In this document: positions 27,471 to 36,623 of the stretch, piece by piece
How the letters are laid out: each line of letters begins with the position of its first letter
Position numbering within the stretch: position 1 is the first letter of the stretch
Origin: Salinarimonas sp046292825
Lineage (GTDB): Bacteria; Pseudomonadota; Alphaproteobacteria; Rhizobiales; Beijerinckiaceae
Assembly: GCF_046292825.1 (NCBI RefSeq)
Contig: NZ_JBKBQG010000019.1
Coordinates: forward strand, 17,982 to 81,981
Direction of reading: 5' to 3'
Length of the DNA stretch: 64,000 nucleotides
Notes under the pieces: generated by a model
Told to the model about the DNA's origin: nothing
What the model saw: only the letters and a program-made list of their open reading frames with translations
Databases searched by the model: none
Program-made: the position numbers and the translations under genes

Positions 27471-28604
27471 TCACCCGCTCGCGTCGCAGGTGGCGAGAAG
27501 CCCCGCCATGATTCGCCCGCGGCTCGCGAGCGTGTCGACGAGGATGTGCTCCTCGAGCGTGTGGAACTTGTCGCCCTCGACGCCGAGACCGTCGAGCGTC
27601 GGGATCCCCATCGCGCCCGTGAAATTCCCGTCCGAGCCGCCGCCGGCGCTGCGATGGGTCAGCGTCACGCCGATCGAGGCGGCGAGGGCGCGGGCGCGCT
27701 CGAACAAAGCGAGCGTCGCCGCGGAGGGCTCCCAGACCGGGCGCGTCACGCCGCGGCGGACGTGGAAGGCGACCTCGCCGGTCGCGTCGGAGAGCGCGAG
27801 CATGCGCGCGACGCCGTCGTCGAGATCCGCCTGACGCTTGGCCATCGAGAGCACCTCGCCCCGTGCCCGGCTCGCGACGCAGTTCACCCAGCGCCCGGCC
27901 TCTACGACGCCGACGCTGAACGTGCAGTCCTCGCTCGTCATCGCCTCGATCTCGAGGATGCGCCGCGCCATCTCGCGGATCGCCGAGCGCCCCTCCGAGA
28001 GGCGCGCACCGGCATGGCTCGGCCGGCCGATCGTCTCGATCTCGAAGCGCGCGATGGCGTAGCGGCCGCTCGTGGTCTCGCCGCCGATGCCGCCGGGCTC
28101 CGGCACGAGGACGAGAGCCGCCTTCGCCGCCTCCGCCTCGATGAGATCGCGCGTCGCGGGGCTGCCGACCTCCTCGTCGCTGGTGAAGAGGATCGTGACG
28201 GGGAGCTTCGTCGGGATGCCCGCCGCCTTCAGCTGCCGCAGCGCTTCGAGCGCAAGATAGTTTCCGCCCTTCATGTCGCAGATGCCGGGACCGTAGGCGC
28301 GCGCGCCCTCGCGGCGGAAGGGGAGATCGGCGAGCGTGCCGACGGGGTGGACCGTGTCCATGTGGCCGAGGACGAGGATGCCTCTGCCGTCGGGAGAGCC
28401 GATCCGCGCGCGCAGGCAATCGCCGAAGCCGAGGCGGCCGGGGATGCGCTCGGGCGCGGCGCCGAGATCGACGAGGTCGCGCGCGGCAAGGTCCATCATG
28501 CGGCCGACCGCCGCCGCATCGTAGGTCGGGCTCTCGCATTCGATCCAGGGGCGCAGGCCCGCGAGCATCGCGTCGGCGTCGAAGGGCAGGCGGGCGATGT
28601 CCAT
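27471..28604 (-). CDS. M20 family metallopeptidase (glutamate carboxypeptidase-like)
   Basis: A 377-residue zinc hydrolase of the carboxypeptidase G2-like M20A group. Metal-site motifs in order are LVLGHMDTVHPVG (His, Asp), YGPGICDMKGG (bridging Asp), FTSDEEVGSPATRD (Glu pair), and a C-terminal His in KFHTLEEHI. It is the last gene of a three-gene minus-strand operon, 4 bp downstream of the M20D gene, which is itself coupled to the MlrC-family gene. The context suggests release of an amino acid from an N-acyl or peptide conjugate brought in by the adjacent ABC importer; the substrate is unknown. Confidence 0.9.
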   Translation of the reverse strand: MDIARLPFDADAMLAGLRPWIECESPTYDAAAVGRMMDLAARDLVDLGAAPERIPGRLGFGDCLRARIGSPDGRGILVLGHMDTVHPVGTLADLPFRREGARAYGPGICDMKGGNYLALEALRQLKAAGIPTKLPVTILFTSDEEVGSPATRDLIEAEAAKAALVLVPEPGGIGGETTSGRYAIARFEIETIGRPSHAGARLSEGRSAIREMARRILEIEAMTSEDCTFSVGVVEAGRWVNCVASRARGEVLSMAKRQADLDDGVARMLALSDATGEVAFHVRRGVTRPVWEPSAATLALFERARALAASIGVTLTHRSAGGGSDGNFTGAMGIPTLDGLGVEGDKFHTLEEHILVDTLASRGRIMAGLLATCDASG

Positions 28605-28608
28605 ACGC

Positions 28609-29778
28609 TCAGACCTCCGGCGCGGTGCGGGTCTCGACGAGACGGGCGAGCAGGCTCGCGCCGATCGGCAGGATCGAATCGTCGAGAACGAAAGCAGGAT
28701 TGTGCAAGGGCACGTCGCCGCCGTGGCCGACCCAGAGATACGCCCCGGGCACGATGCGCAGCATGTCGGCGAAGTCCTCGCTCGCAAGCGAGGGCGGATG
28801 ATCGGCGCGGACGCCCGACGCCCCGACGATCTCGGCTGCGACCGCCTCGGCGGCCGCGACCGCGCGGGCATCGTTCTCGAGCACGTCGAACACGTCGCGG
28901 ATCTCGAGCGCGATCTCGACGCCATAGGCCGTGGCGAGCCCCTTGGCGAGCGCGCCGAGGCGATCGCCCATGATCGTGCGCGCCTCGCGGTGGAAATAAC
29001 GCAGGGTGCCGGCGAGCCGGGCCTCGTCGGGAATGACGTTGTAGGCGCTGCCCGCCTCGATGCGGGTGATCGAGAGCACCGCCGGGTGCAGCGGGTGGAC
29101 GTCGCGCGCGACGACCGATTGCGCGCTCTGCGCGAACGCGGTCGCCACGACGACGGGGTCGCGCGCCAGGGACGGCATGGCCGCGTGCCCGCCTTTGCCG
29201 CGCACCACGATGTCGAAGAAGCTCGCCCCCGCCATCGCCGCCCCCGGCGTGATGCCCACCGCGCCGAGCGGCAGGTCGGGCGCGTTGTGGAGGGCGAAGA
29301 TCTCGTCGCAGGGGAAGCGCTCGAAGAGCCCGTCGGCGATCATCGCCCGCCCGCCGCCGAGGCCCTCCTCGGCGGGCTGGAAGATCAGGATCGCGGTACC
29401 GGAGAAATCGCGGCTTGCCGCGAGATGGCGGGCGGCGCCCAAGAGCATCGTCGTGTGCCCGTCGTGGCCGCAGCCGTGGAAGAGGCCCGGCACGGTCGAG
29501 CGATAGGGGAGGTTCGTCGCCTCCTCCATCGGCAGGGCGTCCATGTCGGCGCGAAGCCCGATGCGGCGGCCGGGGCCCTTCGCGCCGGCGATCACGCCCA
29601 CGACACCGGTCCCGCCGATTCCCGCGTGAACCTCGTCGCAGCCGAAGGAGCGCAGGAGCTCGGCCACGCGCGCGGCCGTGCGGTGCTCGGCGAAGCCGAT
29701 CTCGGGATGGGCGTGGAAATCGCGCCGCCAGGCGGTCAGGTCCGCGGAGCCGGCGTCGATGGCGGGGAGGGGATTCAT
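28609..29778 (-). CDS. M20D family amidohydrolase (hippurate hydrolase-like)
   Basis: A 389-residue amidohydrolase of the M20D (HipO/IAA-conjugate hydrolase) group. Signature blocks are WRRDFHAHPEIGFAEHRTA, LRADMDALPMEE, FHGCGHDGHTTMLLGAA (metal Cys and His), LIFQPAEEGLGGG (Glu pair), the lid-domain GKGGHAAMPSLARDP, and PSLASEDFADML near the end. These enzymes cleave N-acyl or aryl amides of amino acids. The start ATG overlaps the stop of the MlrC-family gene (29775-29778), showing translational coupling. It is the middle gene of the operon. Confidence 0.92.
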   Translation of the reverse strand: MNPLPAIDAGSADLTAWRRDFHAHPEIGFAEHRTAARVAELLRSFGCDEVHAGIGGTGVVGVIAGAKGPGRRIGLRADMDALPMEEATNLPYRSTVPGLFHGCGHDGHTTMLLGAARHLAASRDFSGTAILIFQPAEEGLGGGRAMIADGLFERFPCDEIFALHNAPDLPLGAVGITPGAAMAGASFFDIVVRGKGGHAAMPSLARDPVVVATAFAQSAQSVVARDVHPLHPAVLSITRIEAGSAYNVIPDEARLAGTLRYFHREARTIMGDRLGALAKGLATAYGVEIALEIRDVFDVLENDARAVAAAEAVAAEIVGASGVRADHPPSLASEDFADMLRIVPGAYLWVGHGGDVPLHNPAFVLDDSILPIGASLLARLVETRTAPEV

Positions 29779-31331
29779 GGCTTTGGCACCTCCCGTGAGG
29801 CGGGGGGGACGAAGGCGGGGCCGTGCGGGCTGATCCGGATGCCCGGCGCGAGCCGGGTGAAGGGGAGGGCGCCGGGGTCGATCGGCATCGCGCCGGGCGC
29901 CGCCGCGACGAGGATCGCGCGGGCGATGGGGTCGAAATCGGCGCGGAAATGGACGGAGCTCTTCACGACGAGGACGTCCATGGCCTCCGGCTCGATGCCG
30001 ACGTAGCGGAACATCGCCCGATCCGCCATCTGCGCCTTCGCCGAGGCGACCGCGATGCGCACGCCGCCGATCCGCAGGCAGGCGGACGGGCCGAGCCTCA
30101 TGCGCGAGCCGCCGTAGAACGCCCCGTCGGCGACGAGAACGCCGTCCGAGAGCGCCTCGACCGTGAACGTGCCCTCGAAGGGCGCATCGCCGGGGATGCC
30201 GGAGGCGCCGCCGAGCGCGAGCGCGATCCGCGCGCCGATCCCGGCCTCGTGCGCGGCGGCCGCGGCGCGCGGATCGACGATCAGACCGATCGCCGCGCGC
30301 TCGATCCCCGCCGCCACGAGGGCGCGCAGCAGGCCGGTCGTGTCCGAATCGCCGCCCGCGCCCGGATTGTCCTGGGTGTCGGCGATCACGACCGGCCCGC
30401 CCTCGCGCGCGGCGATCGAGCGTGCCCGCGCCACCGCCTCCTCGGGAGAGAGCGCCTCGCCGGCGAAGCCGCCCTCGGCCGCGATCACGCGGGCCGCGAG
30501 CGCGTCCGCCGCGCGCTCGGCGCTTTCGGAATCGTCGGCATAGCCGAGGATCGCGGGCGCGCAATCGGGGATGTCGGCGGCGGGGAAGCCCGGAAGGAAG
30601 GAGAGGGAGGCGATCGCGGGATCGGTCGCCTCGGCCTGCGCGAGCGCGGCGTAGATGGAGCGCGCCGGCTCGAGATCCGTGCATTGCCACACGGTCGGGA
30701 TCAGGAAGGGGATCTGCCGAAACGCCTTGGCGAGGGGGCGACCGTCGATAAGGCGCAGGAGGAGGGCGATGGCGCGCTCGCCGGTGCGCGCCATGTCGAC
30801 ATGCGGATAGGTGCGGAAGGCGACGAGCGCGTCCGCCGCCTCGACCATGCGCCTGGAGACGTTGCCGTGCAGGTCGAGCGCGGCGACGAGGGGCACGCCC
30901 GGCCCGATCAGCGCGCGAACGCGCGAGAGGATCTCGCCCTCGCCGTCCTCCACGTGCTCGGCGACCATGGCGCCGTGGAGATCGAGGAAGACCCCGTCGA
31001 GGGGGCCCGCCGCTTCCAGATGCGCGAGGAGGCGCCCGAGGATCTCCTCGAAGGCCTCGCGCGTGACGTGGGCCGACGGGACGGCGGCCGTCCAGAGCGT
31101 CGGCACGATGCGCAGGCCCGCGGCGCGAGCCGCATCGAGCGCGCCGGCGATCCCGATATTCACGCCGTCGACCGCCGGGAGCATCGCCTCGCCCTCGGCG
31201 AGACCCGGCCAGCCGCCGCCCTCGTGAAAATGGGCAAGCGTGGCCTTGGTCGGCGCGAAGGTGTTCGTCTCGTGGAGGAAGCCGCCGATCGCGATGCGGG
31301 GCCTCGCCTCGTCTGCGTCGTCGCGCGCCAT
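29775..31331 (-). CDS. MlrC-family (M81) metallopeptidase
   Basis: A 518-residue protein of the M81/DUF1485 family, named for MlrC of the microcystin-degradation pathway. The N-terminal IAIGGFLHETNTFAPTKATL holds the first His and Glu. VFLDLHGAMVAEH and VAALDLHGNVSRRM supply further conserved Asp/His residues, and VVIADTQDNPGAGGDSDTTG is the C-terminal-domain signature. Most family members are not microcystinases; they hydrolyse unknown linear peptides or amides. It is the first gene of the minus-strand hydrolase operon and is divergent from the amidase, with 202 bp between. Confidence 0.9.
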   Translation of the reverse strand: MARDDADEARPRIAIGGFLHETNTFAPTKATLAHFHEGGGWPGLAEGEAMLPAVDGVNIGIAGALDAARAAGLRIVPTLWTAAVPSAHVTREAFEEILGRLLAHLEAAGPLDGVFLDLHGAMVAEHVEDGEGEILSRVRALIGPGVPLVAALDLHGNVSRRMVEAADALVAFRTYPHVDMARTGERAIALLLRLIDGRPLAKAFRQIPFLIPTVWQCTDLEPARSIYAALAQAEATDPAIASLSFLPGFPAADIPDCAPAILGYADDSESAERAADALAARVIAAEGGFAGEALSPEEAVARARSIAAREGGPVVIADTQDNPGAGGDSDTTGLLRALVAAGIERAAIGLIVDPRAAAAAHEAGIGARIALALGGASGIPGDAPFEGTFTVEALSDGVLVADGAFYGGSRMRLGPSACLRIGGVRIAVASAKAQMADRAMFRYVGIEPEAMDVLVVKSSVHFRADFDPIARAILVAAAPGAMPIDPGALPFTRLAPGIRISPHGPAFVPPASREVPKP

Positions 31332-31533
31332 GCCCGATGGGCTCCTCTGCCTGGTTCGACGACGAGCCTAGCGGCCCCCCGTGCCGCCGTCGATGCCGCA
31401 GCGCCCGGCGCGGACGCCCATGCCGGTGGGGTATGGGTGCGGCGTCGCGCGCATCGCGGATGGGGAGCCCGTGGCGCTTTACCCATCGTGAGAGCCCGGC
31501 CTAGGCTCGGGGGGCACGTGACAGGGAGTGGTC

Positions 31534-32949
31534 ATGACCGACATCCACGATCTCGACGCCGCCGCCCTCGCCGCAGCCTATCGCGCGCGCGCACTCTCCC
31601 CCGTCGAGGCGACGCGCCATCTGATCGCGCGGCGCGACGCGATGGAGCCGGCGATCCGGGCCTTCACCCATGTCGACGACGACGCGGCGCTCGCGGCCGC
31701 GCGAGCCTCCGAGGCGCGCTGGCGGGCCGGCGCGGCCCTCGGTCCGGTGGACGGCGTGCCCGCGACGATCAAGGAGAACGTCGCCGTCGCCGGCTGGCCC
31801 TCGGCGCGCGGCTCGGTCGCGCTCGAGAGCCCGCCTTATGAGGACGACGCGCCCGCGACGATGCGGCTGCGCGAGGCGGGCGCGGTGCTTTTGGGCCAGA
31901 CGGCGATGCCCGAATTCGGCTGGAAGGGCCTCGGCGACAGCCCCGCCCACGGTGTCACCCGCAATCCATACGACCTCGCGCGCTCGCCGGGAGGCTCCTC
32001 GGCGGGAGCGGCTGCGGCGGCGGCGCTCGGGATCGGCGTCCTGCATATCGGCACCGACGGGCTCGGCTCGGTGCGCATCCCCTGCGCCTTCACCGGGCTA
32101 CCCGGCCTGAAACCCACCTCCGGCCGGGTGCCCGCCTGGCCGGCTTCGCCGATGGGGCTCCTCGCGATCCTCGGGCCGATGGCGCGGAGCCTCGCCGACG
32201 TCGCGCTCCTGTTCGAGCTGATGGCGCGCCCGGACGATCGGGATTCGCTCGCGACGACCGAGGCGGCGCCTGCGGCGCGCGCGGGGCTCGAGGCGGGCGT
32301 GCGCGGCCTGCGCGCGGCCTGGAGCCCGCGTCTCGGCTATGTCGTGGGCCTCGATCCGCGGATCGAAGCCGCCTGCGAAGCCGCGCTCGCGCCGCTGCAG
32401 GCGGCGGGCCTCGCGATCGAGGCGCGCGACCCGGGATTCGCGGATCCGATCGACCTGTGCAACGTCTTCTGGCATGCGGGCTCGGCCACCGTCCTGCGCA
32501 AAATACCAGAATCGCGTTGGGATATGTGCGACCCCGGCTTCCTGCGTGGCGCGCAGGCGGGCATGGCGCTGCCGGCGGTGCGTTATGCGGAGGCGATCGC
32601 CGAGCGCGCATCCTTCGTCGAAGCCATGCGCCGCTTCCACGAACGCTTCGATTTCCTGATCACGCCGACGATGCCGATCCCGGCCGTGCCGATCGGAGCC
32701 GACCTGCCGCCGGGATGGGCACACGGGACGGATTGGACCTCCTGGTCGCCCTATACCTATCCCTTCAACCTCTCGGGCCAGCCGGCCGTGACGGTGCCCG
32801 TCGGCCTCACCGAGGACGGATTGCCGATCGGGCTGCAGATCGTCGGCCGGCGGGGGGAGGATGTGCGGGTCCTCGCGACCGCGCGCGTGATCGAAGCCGC
32901 GATCGCGTACGTCCATCCCGACACGCCCCGCGGCATGCCGCTTGCTTAA
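31534..32949 (+). CDS. Amidase (amidase signature family)
   Basis: A 471-residue amidohydrolase with a Ser-cisSer-Lys triad. Lys80 lies in PATIKENVAV, the cis-Ser at 155 in SPGGSSAG, and the nucleophile Ser179 in GTDGLGSVRIP. The spacing (75, then 24 residues) equals that of fatty acid amide hydrolase. The family ending PFNLSGQPAVTVPVG is present. ATG 31534 is chosen over the GTG at 31528 because AGGGAG ends five bases before it. It is followed by the ABC importer genes (118 bp gap) and is likely to hydrolyse an imported amide or one released by the neighbouring peptidases. Confidence 0.92.
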   Translation: MTDIHDLDAAALAAAYRARALSPVEATRHLIARRDAMEPAIRAFTHVDDDAALAAARASEARWRAGAALGPVDGVPATIKENVAVAGWPSARGSVALESPPYEDDAPATMRLREAGAVLLGQTAMPEFGWKGLGDSPAHGVTRNPYDLARSPGGSSAGAAAAAALGIGVLHIGTDGLGSVRIPCAFTGLPGLKPTSGRVPAWPASPMGLLAILGPMARSLADVALLFELMARPDDRDSLATTEAAPAARAGLEAGVRGLRAAWSPRLGYVVGLDPRIEAACEAALAPLQAAGLAIEARDPGFADPIDLCNVFWHAGSATVLRKIPESRWDMCDPGFLRGAQAGMALPAVRYAEAIAERASFVEAMRRFHERFDFLITPTMPIPAVPIGADLPPGWAHGTDWTSWSPYTYPFNLSGQPAVTVPVGLTEDGLPIGLQIVGRRGEDVRVLATARVIEAAIAYVHPDTPRGMPLA

Positions 32950-33067
32950 TCGTGACTATCGCGTGAGCAGATGCGGGGCAGAGCGTGCTTGACCATGGGT
33001 CAACCCCCGTGCTCCGATCCGAAATCCGGTCTCGACGCCGGAGGCGAACGAACAAAGGGGAACGACA

Positions 33068-34672
33068 ATGCGGATCAAGACCACCCGCCGACAATTCCTC
33101 GCCGGCGCCGCCGCGGCGACAGGGGCGGCGACCCTGCCCTTCGGGGCCCTGCCGGCGCGTGCGGCGCCGAGCGGCATCCTGCGCGTCATCCCGCACGCCT
33201 CTCTGACGATCCTCGATCCGGTGGCGACGACGGGCTATATCGTCCGCAACCACGGCTACATGATCTTCGACACCCTGTTCGCGCAGGACGCGAACCTCCA
33301 GGTCCAGCCGCAGATGGCGAGCGGGGTCGAGATCTCCGACGACCGCCTGACCTACCGCATCTCGCTGCGCGACGGCCTCGCCTGGCACGACGGCAGCCCG
33401 GTCACGGCCGAGGATTGCGCGCTCTCGCTGATCCGCTGGGGCAAGGTCGACGGCATGGGCCGGCGCCTGTTCACCTATGTCGAGGAATGCACGCACGACG
33501 GCACGGACACGATCGTCCTGAAGCTGTCGCGGCCCTACGGGCTCGTGCTGCAATCGATCGGCAAATTGTCGACGAACGTGCCCTTCATGATGCCCAAGCG
33601 CCTCGCCGAGAAGCCGCATACCGAGCGGCTAACGGCCGAGGAGCAGATCGGCTCGGGCCCCTTCAAGTTCGTGGCGAGCGAGTTCCGGCCCGGCGCCCGC
33701 GTCGTCTACGAGCGCAACGCGGATTACGTCCCGCGCGACGAACCCGCCTCGAACGCCGCCGGCGGGAAGGTGGTGCATCTGGAAGGCGTCGAGTGGATCA
33801 ACTTCCCCGATCCGAACACGCAGCTCAACGCGCTCATGACGGGCGAGGTCGATTATTGGGAGCAGGTGCCCGCCGATCTCGTGCCGATCGTCGGCTCGAT
33901 GCCGGGGGTGAACGTCCAGAACTTCAACCCGCTCGGCAATGTCGGCATGGCCCGCTTCAACAGCCTCGTCGGCCCGAGCGACAATCCCGGCGTGCGCCGC
34001 GCGATCGTGCGGGCGCTCGATCAGACCTCGCTCCTGCAGGCGGCGGTCGGCTCGCCGGACTTCTACCAGACCTGCCATTCGGTCTTCCCCTGCGGGACGA
34101 CCTTCGCGAACGACGCGGGCTCCGAGCTGATCGCCGAGCCGGATCTCGAGGACGCGCGGCGCATCCTCGCGGAATCGGGCTATGACGGCGAGCGCTTCGT
34201 CATCCTCGCGACGACCGACATCCCGGTCCAGACGAACTACATCCAGGTCGTCGCCGACACGATGCGGCGCATCGGCATCAATGTCGACGCGCAGGCGATG
34301 GACTGGGCGACGGTGCTCCAGCGCCGCACGAGCCGCAATCCCGTCGACGACGGCGGCTGGAACATGTTCGTGACCTGGTGGGAAGGCGCCGACCTCCTCG
34401 ATCCCGTGGTGCAGTTCGCCCTCTCGGCGGCGGGCGACGGCGCCTGGGTCGGCTGGGCGGACGATCCTCGGATCGAGGAGATCCGCACGCGCTTCGCGGA
34501 AGCGGCCTCGACGGAAGAGCAGCTGCAGCTCGCCCGCGACGTCCAGGAAGCCTTCTTCGAGCAGAACTTCCACGCGATGCTCGGGCAGTTCTTCGTGCCG
34601 ACGGGCTTCCGGGAGAACGTCACCGGCATCCTCGAGGCGCCGCCCTTCTTCTGGAACATCCAGAAGAGCTGA
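33068..34672 (+). CDS. ABC transporter periplasmic substrate-binding protein (peptide type)
   Basis: A 534-residue solute-binding protein of the SBP_bac_5 (DppA/OppA) family. The N-terminus has a twin-arginine signal: KTTRRQFLAGAAAATGAATL with an ALPARAA cleavage region near residue 32, so it is exported folded. Family landmarks are LRVIPHASLTILDPV, the YRISLRDGLAWHDGSPVTAED block, IGSGPFKFV, and RRAIVRALDQTSLLQAA. It captures an oligopeptide, amide or opine-like ligand for the DppBC-type permease encoded just downstream. The GGGG-AACGACA region upstream provides a purine-rich ribosome site. The ligand is unknown. Confidence 0.93.
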   Translation: MRIKTTRRQFLAGAAAATGAATLPFGALPARAAPSGILRVIPHASLTILDPVATTGYIVRNHGYMIFDTLFAQDANLQVQPQMASGVEISDDRLTYRISLRDGLAWHDGSPVTAEDCALSLIRWGKVDGMGRRLFTYVEECTHDGTDTIVLKLSRPYGLVLQSIGKLSTNVPFMMPKRLAEKPHTERLTAEEQIGSGPFKFVASEFRPGARVVYERNADYVPRDEPASNAAGGKVVHLEGVEWINFPDPNTQLNALMTGEVDYWEQVPADLVPIVGSMPGVNVQNFNPLGNVGMARFNSLVGPSDNPGVRRAIVRALDQTSLLQAAVGSPDFYQTCHSVFPCGTTFANDAGSELIAEPDLEDARRILAESGYDGERFVILATTDIPVQTNYIQVVADTMRRIGINVDAQAMDWATVLQRRTSRNPVDDGGWNMFVTWWEGADLLDPVVQFALSAAGDGAWVGWADDPRIEEIRTRFAEAASTEEQLQLARDVQEAFFEQNFHAMLGQFFVPTGFRENVTGILEAPPFFWNIQKS

Positions 34673-34735
34673 TCGCGAGAGGTCCCGGCGCGCGCGTCCG
34701 CGGGCGCGCCGGTCCTCCTCCCTTCGGGAAACGCC

Positions 34736-35674
34736 ATGCTCGTCCTCGTCCTGCAACGCCTCCTCTCGACGATCCCGGTGCTGCTCGTCGTCGCCGTCGT
34801 CGTCTTCATGATGCTGCGCGTATCGGGCGATCCGGCCGCGATCCTCGCGGGCGACACCGCGACGAGCGAGCAGATCGCCGCCGTGCGCGAGGCGCTCGGC
34901 CTCGATCGGCCGGTCTGGGAGCAGTTCCTCGCCTGGTTCGGCCAGGTCCTGCGCGGGGATCTCGGTCAATCCCTGTTCACGGGCCTGCCCGTGACGACGC
35001 TGATCGCCCAGCGCATCGAGCCGACCCTGATGCTCGCGACGACGACGATCGTGTTCTCGGTCCTCGTCGCGGTGCCGCTCGGCGTGCTCGCCGCCTGGCG
35101 CTCGGGGACCTGGATCGATCGCGGGGTGATGGTCTTCGCCGTGCTCGGCTTCTCGGTGCCGGTCTTCGTGCTCGGCTACGTCCTGATGCTCGGCTTCTCG
35201 ATCAATCTGCGCTGGTTTCCCGTCCAGGGCTATACGAGCCCCTTCGTCGATTTCCGCGCCTTCGCCTCGCAGATCGTGCTGCCGACGCTGACGCTCTCGT
35301 GCATCTACGTCGCGCTCATCGCCCGCATCACCCGTGCGAGCGTGCTCGAAGTGCTCAACGAGGACTATATCCGCACGGCCCGCGCCAAGGGGCAGATCGA
35401 GCGCACCGTCCTCTTCCGCCACGCGCTGCGCAACGCCGCCGTGCCGATCGTCACGGTGATCGGGCTCGGCGTCGCGCTGCTCATCGGCGGCGTCGTCGTC
35501 ACCGAGAGCGTTTTCAACATTCCCGGCCTCGGCCGGCTCGTCGTCGATGCGATCACGCGGCGCGACTACCCGATCATCCAGGGGCTGATCCTGTTCTTCG
35601 CGCTCGTCTACGTCGTGCTCAACCTGATCATCGACCTGACCTACACCCTGCTCGACCCGAGGATCCGCTATTGA
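34736..35674 (+). CDS. ABC transporter permease (DppB-like)
   Basis: A 312-residue inner-membrane permease of the BPD_transp_1 family with six predicted helices. The N-terminal LQRLLSTIPVLLVVAVVVFM and the RVSGDPA motif are typical of DppB/GsiC. The EAA loop that docks the ATPase is in YIRTARAKGQ near residue 215, and the end TYTLLDPRIRY is canonical. The stop codon overlaps the TTG start of the DppC-like gene (TTGA at 35671-35674). Together with its neighbours it forms a complete dipeptide/nickel/opine-type importer. Confidence 0.95.
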   Translation: MLVLVLQRLLSTIPVLLVVAVVVFMMLRVSGDPAAILAGDTATSEQIAAVREALGLDRPVWEQFLAWFGQVLRGDLGQSLFTGLPVTTLIAQRIEPTLMLATTTIVFSVLVAVPLGVLAAWRSGTWIDRGVMVFAVLGFSVPVFVLGYVLMLGFSINLRWFPVQGYTSPFVDFRAFASQIVLPTLTLSCIYVALIARITRASVLEVLNEDYIRTARAKGQIERTVLFRHALRNAAVPIVTVIGLGVALLIGGVVVTESVFNIPGLGRLVVDAITRRDYPIIQGLILFFALVYVVLNLIIDLTYTLLDPRIRY

Positions 35675-36612
35675 GCCCCGCGCCCGACACCACCGTCGCG
35701 CCGGGTGCGAGCCCGGCCGAGACCGACGCCGACCTCGAGGCCGCGCCGCCGAGGCGGCCCGCCTCGCGCCTCTCCGCGACCCTCGCGCTCGTGCGGCGCT
35801 ACCCGCTGGCCGCGCTCGCCGCCCTCGTGCTCGCCGCGATCGCGCTCGGCGCCATCTTCGCGCCCTTCATGGGGACGACCGACCCGACCGCGCTCGCGCC
35901 GGCACGGCGGCTCGCGGGCGCCTCCGCCGAGAACTGGCTCGGCACGGATCATCTGGGCCGCGACATCTGGAGCCGTCTCGTCTTCGGCGCGCGGGTGTCG
36001 GTCGTGGTCGGCCTCGCGGTGGCGGTGCTCGCGATCGTGGTTGGCCTGGTGATCGGGCTGTTCACGGGCTTCATCCGCTGGCTCGACCCGATCGTGATGC
36101 GCGTGATGGACGGGCTCATGGCGATCCCCGGCATCCTGCTCGCGATCGCCCTCGTCTCGGTCTCGGGCGCGAGCATCACCACCGTCATCATCGCCATCGT
36201 GGTGCCGGAAGTGCCGCGCGTCGTGCGCCTCGTGCGCGCGGTGGTGCTCTCGGTGCGCGAGGAGCCCTATGTCGAGGCGGCGATCTCGGTCGGCACGCCG
36301 CTCGTGAAGATCCTGTGGCGCCACGTCCTGCCCAATTGCGTGCCGCCGCTGATCGTGCAGGCGACCTACGTCGCCGCCTCCGCGATGCTGACCGAGGCGA
36401 TCCTCTCCTTCCTCGGCGCCGGCACGCCGCCGACCGTGCCCTCCTGGGGCAACATGGTCGCGGAGGCGCGGCTCCTCTTCCAGATCGCGCCGTGGAACCT
36501 GCTCTATCCCGGCATCGCGCTCGCGATCACGATCCTCGCGGTGAACATCCTGGGCGACGCGCTGCGCGACCGCCTCGATCCGAAACTCGCCAAGCGCGTC
36601 GGCCAGAGGTGA
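35671..36612 (+). CDS. ABC transporter permease (DppC-like)
   Basis: A 313-residue permease partner of the DppB-like protein. The NWLGTDHLGRDIWSRLVFGA motif near residues 85-107 and the EAA loop EEPYVEAAISVGT are the family landmarks, and LGDALRDRLDPKL closes the protein. About six helices follow a cytoplasmic N-terminus of about 45 residues. The start is the TTG at 35671, overlapping the previous stop, with GAGGA eight bases upstream; no closer ATG precedes the first helix. The ATPase gene follows after 11 bp. Confidence 0.93.
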   Translation: MSPAPDTTVAPGASPAETDADLEAAPPRRPASRLSATLALVRRYPLAALAALVLAAIALGAIFAPFMGTTDPTALAPARRLAGASAENWLGTDHLGRDIWSRLVFGARVSVVVGLAVAVLAIVVGLVIGLFTGFIRWLDPIVMRVMDGLMAIPGILLAIALVSVSGASITTVIIAIVVPEVPRVVRLVRAVVLSVREEPYVEAAISVGTPLVKILWRHVLPNCVPPLIVQATYVAASAMLTEAILSFLGAGTPPTVPSWGNMVAEARLLFQIAPWNLLYPGIALAITILAVNILGDALRDRLDPKLAKRVGQR

Positions 36613-36623
36613 GGGAGGCGGCG

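Noticed and set aside
29775..31331. Microcystin degradation gene mlrC
   Set aside because: The protein belongs to the MlrC family, but no mlrA, mlrB or mlrD is present; most members of the family act on other substrates.
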